From Thinopyrum elongatum (lineage: Eukaryota > Streptophyta > Magnoliopsida > Poales > Poaceae): 64,000 bases of DNA. The stretch spans positions 192,036,423 to 192,100,422 of the forward strand of contig CM022298.1 in the NCBI GenBank assembly GCA_011799875.1, in the 5' to 3' direction. Shown one piece after another: positions 35,851 through 48,879 of the stretch (the first letter of the stretch is position 1; each line of letters begins with the position of its first letter). The notes beneath the pieces are model-generated. The model was not told the origin of the DNA. It saw nothing but the letters and a program-made list of their open reading frames with translations, and made no database searches. Position numbers and translations under genes: made by a program.

Positions 35851-36896
35851 ATTGCGGGTCGGGGATAGGACAGTAATCTCAGGTGTCCCAAATAGTGGGC
35901 GGGATAGATTTCGGCCGAGCGCATGGGTGTTTAGGCGCCCACGGTGTATGAATGCTTCTCGGAGGCGGTTGACTGGCGTCTTGGTGAAGTTACAAACCTA
36001 CCCCGGTTTAGACCTTTGGACATCGGGCCGATAGGCTACATGGGTCAGAGTCAGTACAGTAATTTCCTACCACCAAACATTAGTCTCACACGGTTTTGGG
36101 CGACCAGAGGCTTATTTGGCGCTTCGTTCAATATTTGGGAGCAGAAGCATTAACGTTTACAGTTCTCTTGAATTGAACTTTTAGGATTGTCAAACTTCAA
36201 AAATCTTGACTCTTAAAAAATCCTAAAACTACGATTATTTTGGAATGGAGGGGGTACATTTGAATATACATTGTACACGAGTATATATTAAAAAATATGC
36301 AGCTTAGCTCAATTCATACATGGTTCCAGATGTAATCTCTTTGTTGCAAAAAAATAGTTAGACATGCATATGAATATATATCATGTTCAAACACACAATA
36401 AAGATTGATGCCACCTTTTAGATCTGATTTACAAATGCCATTATATTGAATTCAAATAGATGAATGCACTTCCTATGAATTCGAATCTTCAAAACCACCT
36501 TTATGTTGAATTGAACATGTATTCTATTTCGTAGCTATTAATTTGGAATGTATCCATGTATGTGACAAATGTATAAAGTGCCTGACACTAACAACACGGA
36601 GTGCATTAATTAATGTTTATATATGAATTGCATAAGCCATGCATTGTCTGGATTTCAAACCACTCTCACTCTATGGATCGATAATAAGAAATAAACGCAT
36701 ACACATGCTCGAATTCAATAGAGTATGGGAGTTTGATAGACCAATGTTCGTTCATACGTAAATTGCAAAATTCATGATCTCATCCAAAAAAATTAATGCA
36801 ATTTATATTTTAATTTAATGCGTAGAACCACCTTTTACGCATAGATGCACTATGCCTCGGCCTGTCCTCACACACGCGCTATATATCTCTCTATCT
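35851..36896. other. Noncoding stretch with a Stowaway remnant
   Basis: AT-rich sequence with no supported gene. At about 36,175-36,256, ctacgattattttggaatggagggggta is a decayed right end of a Stowaway-like MITE; its left end is not recognisable. Confidence 0.5.
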
Positions 36897-37205
36897 GACG
36901 CATGAGTGCACACACTTTATATACATCAGCATTTCTCTCTCACACATGCTCACACTCTCTCCCAGGGTGTCTCACGCACACACTCTCTAAATATCTCCCT
37001 CTCTCTCTCTTACTACTACGTACCACTCTTTTCACTAATCTCAGTTGGAAAACACTATTTCTCTCACATGCATATATACACATGCACGGTCTCTGCTGGC
37101 CCTCTATATGCATATATATGTGCCTACGTGTCTCTCGCACACACATTATCTTTAGGCCTCTCTCGCACACATTGCCTCCCCCCCACACACACCTCTCTCT
37201 TACTA
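36897..37205. repeat. Degenerate CA/CT microsatellite region
   Basis: It is composed of interrupted runs of cacaca, ctctct and tatata. The open frames here encode His/Ser/Leu runs and are simple-sequence artefacts. Confidence 0.75.
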
Positions 37206-37910
37206 GTTGGCGAATATCATTCCATCAGATCATTCGGTAGCATATCCCTGACTGTTAGGCAGGATGGTAATACGAGGCAAAGTTTTACCCAAGTCTGGGC
37301 CCTTGTAGTTGAGGAAAAAGCCTACTCCTGGTACTATATATTTGTGATAGGGGTGTGTACAATTTACACGTGAATACCAGGCATTGTGTGTGTGTATACT
37401 ATCAACGAACTAGCCCACGGGCTTATATAACATACTCGGGGCCTAGGGTTACAAATCATATATAGTCGGCTTATCATCAGTGGGGATAGAGTCCTCCACG
37501 ACTCTGGTAGCTTCGTCTTGTACGCCGAGTCCTCCATGGGTCTTTGTATAACGCCTCTCAGTCCAACCTATGTGGCGCAGGATGGAACTGACCCATGAGT
37601 CCTCACATTGACCCACCACAACTAGAAATGATGTGCCCACCACACCCCACACACAATCGGCCACTAAGAAAATAAGCATATACAATAGTACAAAGTTATA
37701 CATGAAAGATAATTGCATGGTGCATCCAATAATATTTGTTCCGCATTGTGAATGCTTATATCTTCTCCTAAAAAATTAGTCACAGGAAAGAGAAACAAAG
37801 GGCATATCTCTCTTTGTCTCCACCACACACCCCCTCTCTCTACACCACTTTCACGTACGCACACAAACTATCTCTTGGCCCTCTAAAAGTATGCCCCTGA
37901 CACATTCACG
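37206..37910. other. No gene seen
   Basis: Unremarkable sequence with short CA-rich patches (37,800-37,865). No repeat boundaries or coding signal recognised. Confidence 0.5.
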
Positions 37911-38830
37911 CGTGACGGTCACTGTATTTCAAGCGAAAGCACTATACGGTCACTGGACTTCAGAATATGCTCATTACGGTCACCGTATACATTCTTGTGG
38001 TGATCATACGGTATATAGCTCACCATACATCTCCGTATTTTGTTGATGACACTGATGGTCATTGTATTTGATGTGTGCTCCGTATTTTGTTGACGACACT
38101 TACGGTCATTGTATTTGAAGCGAAAGCACGATATGATCACTCGACTTCAGAATAAGCTCATTACGGTCATCATATACATTTTATGGTGCTAACCAACCTA
38201 TGGTTGGATGGTTAGGAGGATAGTGGTATCCCCAGCCCACTAGAGTTAAAGTCCTGGTGCTCGCATTTATCCTGGATTAATTTCAGTATTTCTAGCGATG
38301 TGCGCTTAGTGGGAGGAGACGTTCCCCTCGACTATGAGGCGTCTATGGTGACTTCGTAAAATCTCAAGATGATATGGTGGCTCACTCTCTCGAAGGTGCT
38401 CATAGGGGTAGGGTGTGCGTGTGTGCGCTTATAGCGGTGAGTGTTTGCGCGTATATATGAGCGCTTGCGTCTGTATTGTGTTAAAAAAATACATGTCATG
38501 ATTATACTGTCACTGGCTCACCGTACAACTCTGTAATTTGTTGATGACATGATCAATTGACCAGTCAAACGTTTCACGTGGCACAACTAGTGTTGCACCA
38601 TCAGCGCACGTTGTCGTGGGGCCCACCTGTCAGCGCGTATTGAAAGAAAGAAATGGTAGCTTGCGTCTGTACTGTGTTAATAAAATACATTTTGTGGTGA
38701 TCATACGGTCACTGGCTCACCATACAGCTCTGTAATTTGTTGATGACACGATCAATTGACCAGTCAAACGGTCCACATTCATCAGTGCACATTACCATAG
38801 GGCCCACCTGTCAGCGCGTATATGAAAGAC
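37911..38830. repeat. Degenerate tacggtcactg repeats with a tandem duplication
   Basis: Phrases such as cggtcactg, gctcattacggtca, ctccgtattttgttgatgacac and gtatttgaagcgaaagcac recur at irregular spacing. The segments 38,463-38,652 and 38,659-38,840 are a direct duplication of roughly 195 bases sharing gatcaattgaccagtcaaacg and gggcccacctgtcagcgcgta. Confidence 0.65.
38190..38489 (+). mobile_element. Au-type SINE, near full length
   Basis: It contains a polymerase III A-box-like tggatggttaggagg, a B-box-like gagttaaagtcctggtg, and the characteristic body gtgggaggagacgttccc...ggtgacttcgtaaaatctcaagatgatat...ggtgctcataggggtagggtgtgcgtgtgtgcg. It ends in a short A run. This matches my recollection of the tRNA-derived Au SINE of grasses. 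Element TSDs are not clear. Confidence 0.8.
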
Positions 38831-38956
38831 ATAAATGGTAATAAATTAGTGGTCGGTGGGGATTTAATCATGAGACCACTGGTTCGCAGCCCCCGCGCCC
38901 TAACCACAGCGGACAAGGTCACCTTGTGATGATATGCTGAGCTGGCGGTTTTAATT

Positions 38957-39275
38957 GCACGCACGCACGCACGGGCTATTGTGGTGAATACAAACACATC
39001 ACACATGCGCACAAACACGCCTGCAACGCCAGCATGCATGCATGCAATACTCACACGTACACATGCACGCACGCAACACTCACACGAACACACGCACGCA
39101 TGCAGGCATGCAACACTGGCACGTACACATGCACGCACGAACACACACACGCCCGCACGCATGCATACAACACTGAAACGTACACATGCACGCAACACTC
39201 ACTCGTACACATGCACGCACGCAGCACTCGCACGCCTGCATGCACACATCACACGATACAAGACACACGCTCAAC
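38957..39275. repeat. Alternating purine-pyrimidine minisatellite
   Basis: It begins with cacgcacgcacgcacg and continues as imperfect 25-35-base units such as cgtacacatgcacgcacgcaacactca. Alternating CA/CG/TG steps dominate. Open frames on both strands are Thr/His/Cys-rich artefacts. Confidence 0.85.
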
Positions 39276-39472
39276 CTATACGTGCATGCACCCTTTGTTA
39301 AGCACATGGATTGTTACGAGTATTAATCAATCTTATTTGTGATAAGCAGAACATTGATGTTTGCAGCGGTCTTTATGAATCACAACATATCGAACGGGCT
39401 ATCAACGTATATACAAGAAAATTTTAAAATTCTCTTACATTATATAGTAGGCCTATCAACCTACATGAATTA

Positions 39473-41766
39473 TGTAGCGACCCAACCTCAAACGGTCAAG
39501 CCTCTGTGTATCCGTGCCATCCCTGGATCAGTATGCTGGCACACACAGTACGTCAATGTATATATCAAAGTGCAATCACATGTATAAATAACGTAAAATT
39601 GATATATACCTGATATATCTCAGCGGAAACAAACAAACGGGTGTGGAGTCCCATCAACGCCATCAGCAGGTTGAGTGTAGACCGTAACCCAACAACGAAA
39701 CTCACTCGTCGTAGAAATAATCCTGCAACATGATACGTTGCAGCCGTGTAGGTCAGTACATTGAATGTACCGGCAAGATCACCAATAAGAGAAACAGATG
39801 ATAAAAACTATACTATATGCAGTATGGCTTTGTGGCTCTGTGTCTGAGTTTTGTTTTGCATAAAAGCTGGTTTTATTATTCCCTACATCAAAGGAAATAA
39901 CCGGAGACTGTACTATGGAGTTTTCTATCATGACATGGTTCCGCCAACCGATGTCTCATAGCCCAAAATCATCATAAGTTGCCCACAATTAAGTTTTCGA
40001 TCTGGTGTTGAGAGTTCTGAGATAAATCCAAGTCCAGATGCTCAAATTGTCCGTAACCGGGGACACGGCTAATCGATTAGGTTTTAACCCTCTGCAGAGG
40101 TTTGTACACTTTTCCCGCAAGATTCGATCCCTCCCATTTCATCCTCGCACTTCATGATGTTTGAGAACAGGACGATCGAAACATGGTCTTCCGAAGAGTT
40201 CTTCTGACCACTGTCCGGTGCTCATCCAATCCTACCGTAGTTCTACATCTGCTAGCACCGTCCCAGCCAGAGTCACCACTAAGGTCAACCAAGCCAGAGC
40301 CCATAATGACTTGCGGTTGCACAGGTAAGCTTCGGAGCATGAAATATTATTCCGTCTCTTTGAGTCTGGGTGAAGCTTTCCGCAAGATGTCATGGCGCTT
40401 CTCCATGCATCCCGGCCATCCACTGGTTGCTCCAGGGTGCCCATCAAATCCGTCCTTCACCCAGTAGTGTGTATTGAATTCTTGTCTCGAGTCTCGAAAT
40501 CTTGAGGTCTTGAAGTCCTGAAGATGCAGTCCTTGCCGATGCCATCATGAAGTTGTCGCCATTGATGTAGGGTCCTTCATTCTCACACCACTCCCGAGCA
40601 CTCATACCAACCCCGTCTACTATAGCGTAGCATTAAATCAACAAGGGACACCAAATAAAAACCCAGGAGAACTACACAACGAAACTACTAAAGAAAACTC
40701 TAAGACATAACACCAAATAGCTTTGTCCTAAGTAAAATTTAACAACAAAGAAATACTAAACTAATAAATAAACAGAAAAGAAAATATAAAACAACTAATT
40801 TTAACTGAAAAGTTCATAAACTTTTAGTAGCAAAAAGAAACAAATAAAAAGCTACTATAAAACTCTACTTATGCCTAAAACAAAACTAGTAAGAAAATAA
40901 AATAAAAAATTTCTTTTTTCCGTAAATAAAAGTTCATCTTCTAGCTCTACAGAAACTAATCTGAACAAAACAAAAACAGCAAAAGAAAATAATTTTAAAA
41001 CAATTTAAAATAAAAGAAAACAGCAACAAAGTAATAAAAGCAAAACAACGCTATTTTCGAGGTAAACTAATTTTAATAATTCTAAAAATTACCCAAAATA
41101 ATCCTACTGATGAAGGTCAAAACAAACAGTAGCAAAAAGAATCACTAAAAAAAATTAATCCTATCTCACTTTATAGCAGAAATACTAATCGACTAAAACT
41201 TAAATAACACAATTTTTAAAACTACAAACATGGCCGAAATTATTTTATACAGAAACTAGAGGAAATTTGCAAACTAGGAAAAAATCAATCAACTAAAAAT
41301 ATTACTTATTCTAGGAGAAATCGAATTTACAAAATCAGAACTTTTCTGTTTTTCCTCATTCAAATATATTTCAAATTACCACTGGTTTGGAGTGTCATAT
41401 TGCTCCTCTCTTTATTTTTTGAAATGCGTTCGAGGAATTTGAAATTATTCAAATGGGAAGGATTCCAATTGAAATTCAAAAGTGGTTTAACTTCCCACTC
41501 TCTTTCATTTAAAATTTGGAGAAGTCATTTCATCTCCCCTCTTGAAAGTCCTTGAGTGGCATGAAGTTTGAATTACTTTCAAATGGGTTTTATATCATTT
41601 CAAATGGAAATACTTTGGGGAAAGTCCTTTTATTCCCTCTCATTCAACTTTCAAAAGTTTCAATTTTCACTCAATTTCACATAATCAATCACTCAACAGT
41701 CCAACAAACAAACAAAACTATGTATTTAATATAACATTCCAAAATTAAGAATTTTGGGATGTTACA
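39473..41766 (-). repeat. 3' LTR (2,294 bp, internally deleted)
   Basis: It aligns with the 5' LTR at nearly every position but lacks about 340 bases corresponding to roughly 45,740-46,070. The deletion joins at agcattaaa and tcaacaaggg (near 40,635), with a short shared aaat at the breakpoint. Confidence 0.9.
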
Positions 41767-43077
41767 AACTACCACACTTAAAATGAATCTCATCCTCGAG
41801 ATTCGAAGAGGCTAGCAGGAAAAGGTTAGGGTTTGGGGGTCTTCTAGCAAATCCATTGATCAGAAAGGTCTGGGGTGCTAGCACACTTAGAAGCATGGCT
41901 ATGGTTTCGACAAAACTCATGTACTCCATCCTTTGGGTTGATGGTGTCGGTCTTCTCGTATCATCGGGATAACTCCTATTATGGGGCTTTTCCGGTAGGA
42001 GCATAACCTTTTCTTCAAAATCTTGTGTCCTTCCTCATGGTAAGGTTCTTCCGAGACTGGGTCTTCGTATCTGACAGGTCTGTCGCCAATTCTATACAAC
42101 CATCGATATCTCATGGTGGTCAACAATTTATGGTTTCTCCTGGGGGAAAATGGTCGGGGTTGAAATCTCACCGTATGTCCTACAGTTGGCAACGGTTGCC
42201 TATACAGGGTTTCATCATCGTACCATTCTAAGGTTTAAGCAAGGTTTCGATATCTTCGTCTCTCTACTATGGGTAAATCACTCAGATTTACCATCCCAAA
42301 TAGCAAGAGCGAATGATAAGAGTAAGTCGGTATGGTGATCAATCCATTCCGCACCCAAATCATTACCCTGTATAAGGTTTAGCGAATCTCGCAGTTCTAA
42401 CACCCGGGCATTCTCACAAGCATTGCAGAATTTCTCTTGTCCTCGAATTGGGTTTGGGTGAATTCCATTGGTTCTGCAAGCCAAAATTAACATCTATCGT
42501 TTCTTCACAACTCTCGAGTTTTCGTGACCTCCTAAGGAACGTCTGCTGATGGAAACACAACTTCTTCCGGATTTCTCCAATTAACAAGGTAGTGCTTGAT
42601 CCTTATTAACTCCTGGGCCTGTGGGTTGTGGGCACACTTCAATACTTGCACAACTTTAACTCATCCTTTTGAGTTATATTGTTCCATATTCCCACATTAT
42701 ACCTCTTTTAAATCCAATAGTATTTCATTCCTTCATACTCTTGGGGTAACCAAGACATTAGAATAAAACTCATACTTATTTTGTCCAAACTCCACTCGGC
42801 AGAATACATTTTTCCTTCCATTTGTCAGTGTCCTCACAGGGTACTACCACCCTTGAAATGCACAAATTCTTCCATGGACCATATTTCTCATATCCTCAAA
42901 AATGGTCAAGATCTTTGCTCATAGAGTAACATCTCATACAATTCAACATATGAAATCATGACACATTAATTTTTTTTTTATTCATGAATTCATTACAAAC
43001 TCTAAGAGTTCTATTACATAATTCAACTCATCGAACTCATGAAAATAAGATTGCTTTCTACTACTCTTATTATCCAT
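41767..43077 (-). mobile_element. Internal remnant without pol
   Basis: It separates gag from the 3' LTR. Small minus-strand frames (42,192-41,917 and 42,004-41,762) have no recognisable domain. No protease, reverse transcriptase or integrase signature is visible; pol has probably been deleted. Confidence 0.6.
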
Positions 43078-44053
43078 ATCAAAATCACCACTACTCAGCT
43101 CCAGCTTTCATCTGATCTGAACATTCCCTAGCAAAATGTCCTACTTCCTTGCAGCGAAAACAAATGACTTTCGACATGTCTCGGGGCTGCTTTGTGATTA
43201 TGTAGGCTCCTTGGATTTTTAGCTTCTTTTCTGGGCATTTATCAGCGTAGTGACCCAAATCCTTGCACCGGTAACAAGTGATATTACTCAGATCCTTCTT
43301 CGCAGAAATTGGGTTGTTCTGGGGATGCCTTCATCTTCTCTTCTTGGGTCTCTCCGTAATTATCAAAGCTTCTATTTCCTGAGGGTCAAACTTCACTTCT
43401 GCTGTCTGGAAGTCTCCGAGATACTCTTGGCTTTCCTTCGGGCAATACTGTGAGAAATGTCCTTCTTCTCCACATGAATAGCAAGCTTGGGCGAAAAATT
43501 TGTTTAGACCTTCTTCAGGGTCTTCAACAACTTCCTTCATCACAGGTTCTTCTAAACTTTCCCTGCGGGCTTGTTTCTGCTGCTTCGTAACTTCTTGTAC
43601 CTTGGGGTAAATATGACACTGAGCAGGGTAGTGCGTAGTCCCTTCACACAAGAAACAAGTCACCTTCCTAGTGGGGCATTCTTCGGCTGGGTGATTTCCC
43701 TCACAATGAGGGCATCCTTCCTTGTGTTCCTCCTGGGTGTGTCCTATTTCTCCGCAAATCTTGCAGGCACAAGGTTTCTTCACTTTAGGGTCACGGGGCT
43801 TCTGGATAAGACGAGATCTTAGTACTATAGTCTTGAATTCCTCCCAGGTTTTTGCTCCATTATATCCTTGTATGGCTTGATGCATTTTCCACCAGGTTGC
43901 AACACTTTCTTTAAAGTACTGAAGAGCGTATTGAACCTCATACTTTCTTGCAATCAAATTTTTCCTGAATTGATCCTCCATGTTTTTAATCCATAGCTCT
44001 GCCTTCGGCTGAGTTATCGGTCCAGAGAATACCAGTCCATCTTCATTCATCAT
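43078..44053 (-). pseudogene. Gypsy gag with multiple zinc knuckles and one in-frame stop
   Basis: Starting MMNEDGLVFSGPITQ at 44,053, an N-terminal capsid-like part contains the KNMEDQFRKNL and TWWKMHQ residues of plant gypsy gag. A chain of knuckles follows: CKICGEIGH..., CPHCEGNHPAEEC, CFLCEGTTHYPAQC and CYSCGEEGHFSQYC. An in-frame TGA at about 43,331, after RPKKRR, interrupts it. The same frame continues with two more canonical CX2CX4HX4C knuckles (CYRCKDLGHYADKC and CFRCKEVGHFAREC) and ends TAG at about 43,078. Six or so cysteine knuckles is more than the usual one or two. Nucleic acid packaging is the family role. Confidence 0.82.
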
Positions 44054-44559
44054 CTATGGGGTCCAAAGGTTTTGGGATGAGATACGAGAGAAGAAAGGAG
44101 GGGTATACACACAATACAAACAATAGTTTTGAAGAAACATGTTTTATTTCGTGGCTGTCGGAAAAACATCAAACAACTGACAGCTCACAAATCATCGCAT
44201 CTAACATAAGTATATAACAGGGGTTTGGTCTTCTAATGGTCCAATAAATCTTCAGAGTCTTAAATTTCTTCGAGTCTTCAGAGTCTTCAACGGTTGTAGC
44301 TTCAACTCTTCTAGTGCATGGTGAAATCCTCTTTACTCTGAAGAGGTCATCAATTGTCCGATATCTTGTCCTTCTTGGAGCAGCTTCAGTTGATCCTCTA
44401 TGTGGTCAATAGGGAATACTCTAACTATTTGAGGTAAGAGGGACTATTTGATAAAATCGGAAAAGATGAGAAGTAAGAGTCTTTTTGAAAATAAAGTTTT
44501 AGAGATATCATGTCCTAAGGGCTTTCCAGTTTCTAGGGTCACGTCCTACAGTCAACATG

Positions 44560-44572
44560 TGCTCTGATATCA
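44560..44572 (-). other. Primer-binding site (initiator Met tRNA type)
   Basis: Read on the minus strand it is TGATATCAGAGCA, close to the TGGTATCAGAGC site common in plant LTR elements, four bases inside the 5' LTR. Confidence 0.7.
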
Positions 44573-44576
44573 TATC

Positions 44577-47210
44577 TGTAGCGACCCGACCTCAAACGGT
44601 CAAGCCTCTATGTATCCGTGCCATCCTTGGATCAGTATGCTGGCACACACAGTACGTCAATGTATATATCAAAGTGCAATCACATGTATAAATAACGTAA
44701 AATTGATATATACCTGATATATCTCAGCGGAAACAAACAAACGGGTGTGGAGTCCCATCAACGCCATCGGCAGGTTGAGTGTAGACCGTAACCCAACAAC
44801 GAAACTCACTCATCGTAGAAATAATCCTGCAACATGATACGTTGCAGCCGTGTAGGTCAGTACATTGAATGTACCGGCAAGATCACCAATAAGAGAAACA
44901 GATGATAAAAACTATACTATATGCAGTATGGCTTTGTGGCTTTGTGTCAGAGTTTTGTTTTGCGTGAAAGCTGGTTTTATTATTCCCTACATCAAAGGAA
45001 ATAACCGGAGTCTGTACTATGGAGTTTTCTATCATGACATGGTTCCGCCAACCGATGTCTCATAGCCCAAAATCATCATAAGTTGCCCACAATTAAGTTT
45101 TCGATCTGGTGTTGAGAGTTCCGAGATAAATCCAAGTCCAGATGCTCAAATTGTCCGTAACCGGGGGCACGGCTAATCGATTAGGTTTTAACCCTCTGCA
45201 GAGGTTTGTACACTTTTCCCGCAAGATTCGATCCCTCCCGTTTCGTCCTCGCACTTCATGATGTTTGAGAACAGGACAATCGAATCATGGCCTTCCGAAG
45301 AGTTCCTCTGACCACTGTCCGGTGCTCATCCAATCCTACCATAGTTCTACATCTGCTAGCATCATCCCAGCCAGAGTCACCACTAAGGTCAACCAAGCCA
45401 GAGCCCATAATGACTTGCGGTTGCACAGGTAAGCTTCCGGGCATGAAATATTCTTCTGTCTCTTTGAGTCTGGGTGAAGCTTTCCGCAAGATGTCATGGC
45501 GCTTCTCCATGCATCCCGGCCATCCACTGGTTGCTCCAGGGTGCCCATCAAATCCATCCTTCACCCAGTAGTGTGTATTGAATTCTTGTCTCGAGTCTCG
45601 AAATCTTGAGGTCTTGAAGTCCTGAAGATGCAGTCCTTGCCGATGCCTTCATGAAGTTGTCGCCATTGACGTAGGGTCCTTCATTCTCACACCACTCCCG
45701 AGCACTCATACCAACCCCATTTACTATAGCTTAGCATTAAAATAAATAACGTCCCGGGCTTGGTAACAGGGGTGATGGGTTCCTACCTCATGCATTCTAC
45801 TCAACTACAAGAAGTCAATAACACTACTGGAGGGATTGTTGCAAAGATGACACTAAATGCAATAAAAACATAGGTATGAAAAGCATGGTCAAAGTGAACT
45901 TGCCTGGTATTACTTGATGAAGATTATAACGCTCTCAGAATAAAGACTTGGTAGAACTATTCGTCACTCCGTTGAAAATCTATATAGTCAAACATTATAT
46001 TCACATAAGCAACAACTCTAGCAATCAATTCTATCAATCAAAATAACAATCAACAAATAAAATGCAAATCAACAAGGGACACCAAATAAAAACCCAAGAG
46101 AACTACACAACGAAACTACTAAAGAAAACTCTAAGACATAACACCAAATAGCTTTGTCCTACGTAAAATTTAACAACAAAGAAAATACTAAACTAATAAA
46201 TAAACAGAAAAGAAAATATAAAACAACTAATTTTAACAGAAAGTATTTTTCATAAACTTTTAGTAGCAAAAAGAAACAAATAAAAAGCTACTATAAAACT
46301 CTACTTATGCCTTAAAACAAAACTAGTAAGAAAATAAAATAAAAAATTTCTTTTTTCTGTAAATAAAAGTTCATCTTCTAGCTCTACAGAAACTAATCTG
46401 AACAAAACAAAAACAGCAAAAGAAAAAATTTTAAAACAATTTTAAAATAAAAGAAAACAATGACAAAGTAATAAAAGCAAAACAACACTATTTTCGAGGT
46501 AAAATAATTTTAATAAATTCTAAAAATTACCCAAACTAATCCTACTGATAGGCAAGGTCAAAACAAAATAGTAGCAAAAAGAATCACTAAAAAAAATTAA
46601 TCCTATCTCACTTTATAGCTGAAATACTAATCTGACTAAAACTTAAATAACACAATTTTTAAAACTACAAACATGGCCGAAATTATTTTATACAGAAACT
46701 AGAGGAAATTTGCAAACTAGGAAAAAAAACAATCAACCAAAAATATTACTTATTCTAGGAGAAATCGAATTTACAAAATCGGAACTTTTCTGTTTTTCCT
46801 CATTCAAATATATTTCAAATTGCCCCTGGTTTGGAGTGTCATATTGCTCCTCTCTTTATTTTTTGAAATGCATTCGAGGAATTTGAAATTATTCAAATAG
46901 GAAGGATTCCAATTGAAATTCAAAAGTGGTTTAACTTCCCACTCTCTTTCATTTAAAATTTGGAGAAGTCATTTCATCTCCCCTCTTGAAAGTCCTTGAG
47001 TGGCATGAAGTTTGAATTACTTTCAAATGGGTTTTATATCATTTCAAATGGAAATACTTTTGGGAAAGTCCTTTTATTTCCTCTCATTCAACCTTCAAAA
47101 GTTTCAATTTTCACTCAATTTCACACAATCAATCACTCAACAATCCAACAAACAAACAAAACTATGTATTTAATATAACATTCCAAAATTTAGAATTTTG
47201 GGATGTTACA
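44577..47210 (-). repeat. 5' LTR (2,634 bp)
   Basis: This is the longer LTR copy. It contains the segment (about 45,740-46,070) missing from the other LTR. The long AT-rich part 46,080-46,780 is noncoding. Confidence 0.92.
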
Positions 47211-47215
47211 AATTA

Positions 47216-48254
47216 GATGACGTCACACTCAATGAACAATCATCGGTTTATGTAAGGCCCGCTTCTCACCGGCCTGGCCCACCAAAAACCCCTCCCCCCT
47301 CCCACACATGATTCCCGCCCGGCGCCAGCTGCCCGCATTCATGTGGAGCTGACTCCTCTGCCGTGCGCTGCCTGCGTTGGTTGACTGACATGCTGGCCAG
47401 GTACCAATGGGCCCACACGTCAGTGGAAGAATGGCACGGTGTCGTACATCAGAGTCGAGGGCGCCGCTCGCTGCACGCCCGGCTGAACACGCCTCCTTGC
47501 CGCATTCAAACGCCTCCATGAAATCCGTGTGGAAGCCGAGAAACCCACTCCGACCACACATCCGTTCATGACCGGGCCAGCATTAAACACAACGCCAGCC
47601 GAGCTCCTCCCGTCCGCCCTCTATTTAATCTCCTATTTAAACGAGGCTAGACGTCGGCCAAGAATCGCACACCTCCGCCGCCCCCCTACAAATTCCGTCA
47701 TTGTTTATATGAAATATGGTCGTGTTTGCGTGAATTTTGTCCGGTTGGTTGAGTTGTTGTCAGAACGTGTGCGGCTATGGATGGCATGATTTCTGGGTCG
47801 CCGGTCGGTCTGCGGCCGGCTCGGGCGGCGAGGTGGGACAAATAAACACCAGCACGTGTGAGCTCGTCTCCAATGCGCGCGTTGGAGGAGGAGCACCCGA
47901 GCTCTACCTCGTTCATCAGTGGCAAAGGCGCGGGTGGACAAAAGGGTCGCCAATATTTTGGGCTACCCCGCGCAAGATCCAGAAAGCCCCTTCCAGCCCC
48001 ACCCCTCCCAGCACATTCGAATCCCTCGTTCGCTGTGAAATTTTTCCATGTGTTGTTTTTAGGGATATTTTGCTGTGTGAAAACAAATTTAAATATGAAC
48101 GAATAATCGGTCTCCACGGTCTTCTACCGGGACACGATTGGATGGCCTCATAGTAGTAGTGTACAGAGTAGTAGGAGTAGTACAATGGTAGGAGTAGTAC
48201 TACAGCAATTTCCTTGTAGTCTGTGCTACATCAAGCTACCCTAGGCTATGTTAC
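47216..48254. other. GC-rich promoter-like DNA of the CACTA-like element
   Basis: It has a TATA-like ctatttaatc/ctatttaaacg near 47,622-47,645, followed by CpG-rich leader-like DNA. Several overlapping frames (47,737-48,153 plus; 48,117-47,698 minus) give no recognisable protein. It may be a gene promoter and leader carried by the transposon, or simply repeat sequence. No gene is called. Confidence 0.35.
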
Positions 48255-48256
48255 TA

Positions 48257-48581
48257 CTCCCTCCTTTTCGGTTTATAAGGCTCAATTTCAAAATCTCTCC
48301 AACCAAGGTAGACGGTGAGTGGTGGAATAAATTTCGTACGCTCATTTTTCTCAAAAAGTTATGTTTACTGATGCATTAATTATGACGAATGCATGCATGA
48401 CCACTAAATTTCCACGAACTTCTACATGCATTGGTGAGTTTTCTCTTGATACTACTTGCATCGGGTGATTTAATGCACCTCGAAATCCAAACATGTGATG
48501 GTAAGTACTAGTAGAATTGAGACTTATAAAATGGAAAAACAATTTTTTTTAGATGAGCCGTATAAACCGGAAAGGAGGGAG
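48257..48581. mobile_element. Mariner-type MITE, 325 bp
   Basis: The terminal inverted repeats CTCCCTCCTTTTCGGTTTATA and the reverse complement of tataaaccggaaaggagggag differ at one position of 21, and TA flanks both sides (48,255-48,256 and 48,582-48,583). Confidence 0.92.
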
Positions 48582-48879
48582 TAAGCACTACCTCCATAGT
48601 GGGTACATACTCCGTAAAAACAGATTTTCCCAAAACTAAGTCACTCAACCTTTATTTGCTTGTTTCCCTTCCTACCTCATTACCTCAAACAAACTATGCC
48701 AAACTCCCCTGCCTACCGCGCGGGAAAAGACCGTCCTCGCCTTTTTTAGTCCGGGTTTGTATTGATGGATTGCGCGACACAGCAAAAACCAAGCCGTGTC
48801 TTGTATTCTTCCGTCGTACTAAGAGTGGAGATGCTCACTTTCATGAATGTTGTACTTCCTCTCGTCGACATGTGGGACA

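Larger units (their letters stand above)
39473..47210 (-). mobile_element. Gypsy-type LTR retrotransposon with TSD AATTA
   Basis: LTRs are 44,577-47,210 (5' LTR in element orientation) and 39,473-41,766 (3' LTR). Both read TGTAACATCCC...GTCGCTACA on the minus strand. The flanks are aatta at 39,468-39,472 and 47,211-47,215. The 2,810-base internal region holds a primer-binding site and gag but no pol, so it is non-autonomous. It is nested in the 37-kb CACTA-like element. Open frames at 40,183-40,467 and 45,287-45,571 are the same LTR sequence twice. Confidence 0.93.

Noticed and set aside
38981..39342. Thr/His/Cys-rich frames on both strands
   Set aside because: Translation of an ACAC/ACGC simple repeat.
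40183..45571. Pair of similar about 94-residue frames (40,183-40,467 and 45,287-45,571)
   Set aside because: They are the same LTR sequence in the two LTRs, with no domain and no start context. Duplication reflects the LTR pair, not a gene family.
47698..48153. Overlapping 138-139-residue frames on opposite strands
   Set aside because: Neither has a recognisable domain or supported splice structure; GC-rich leader-like DNA is enough to explain them.
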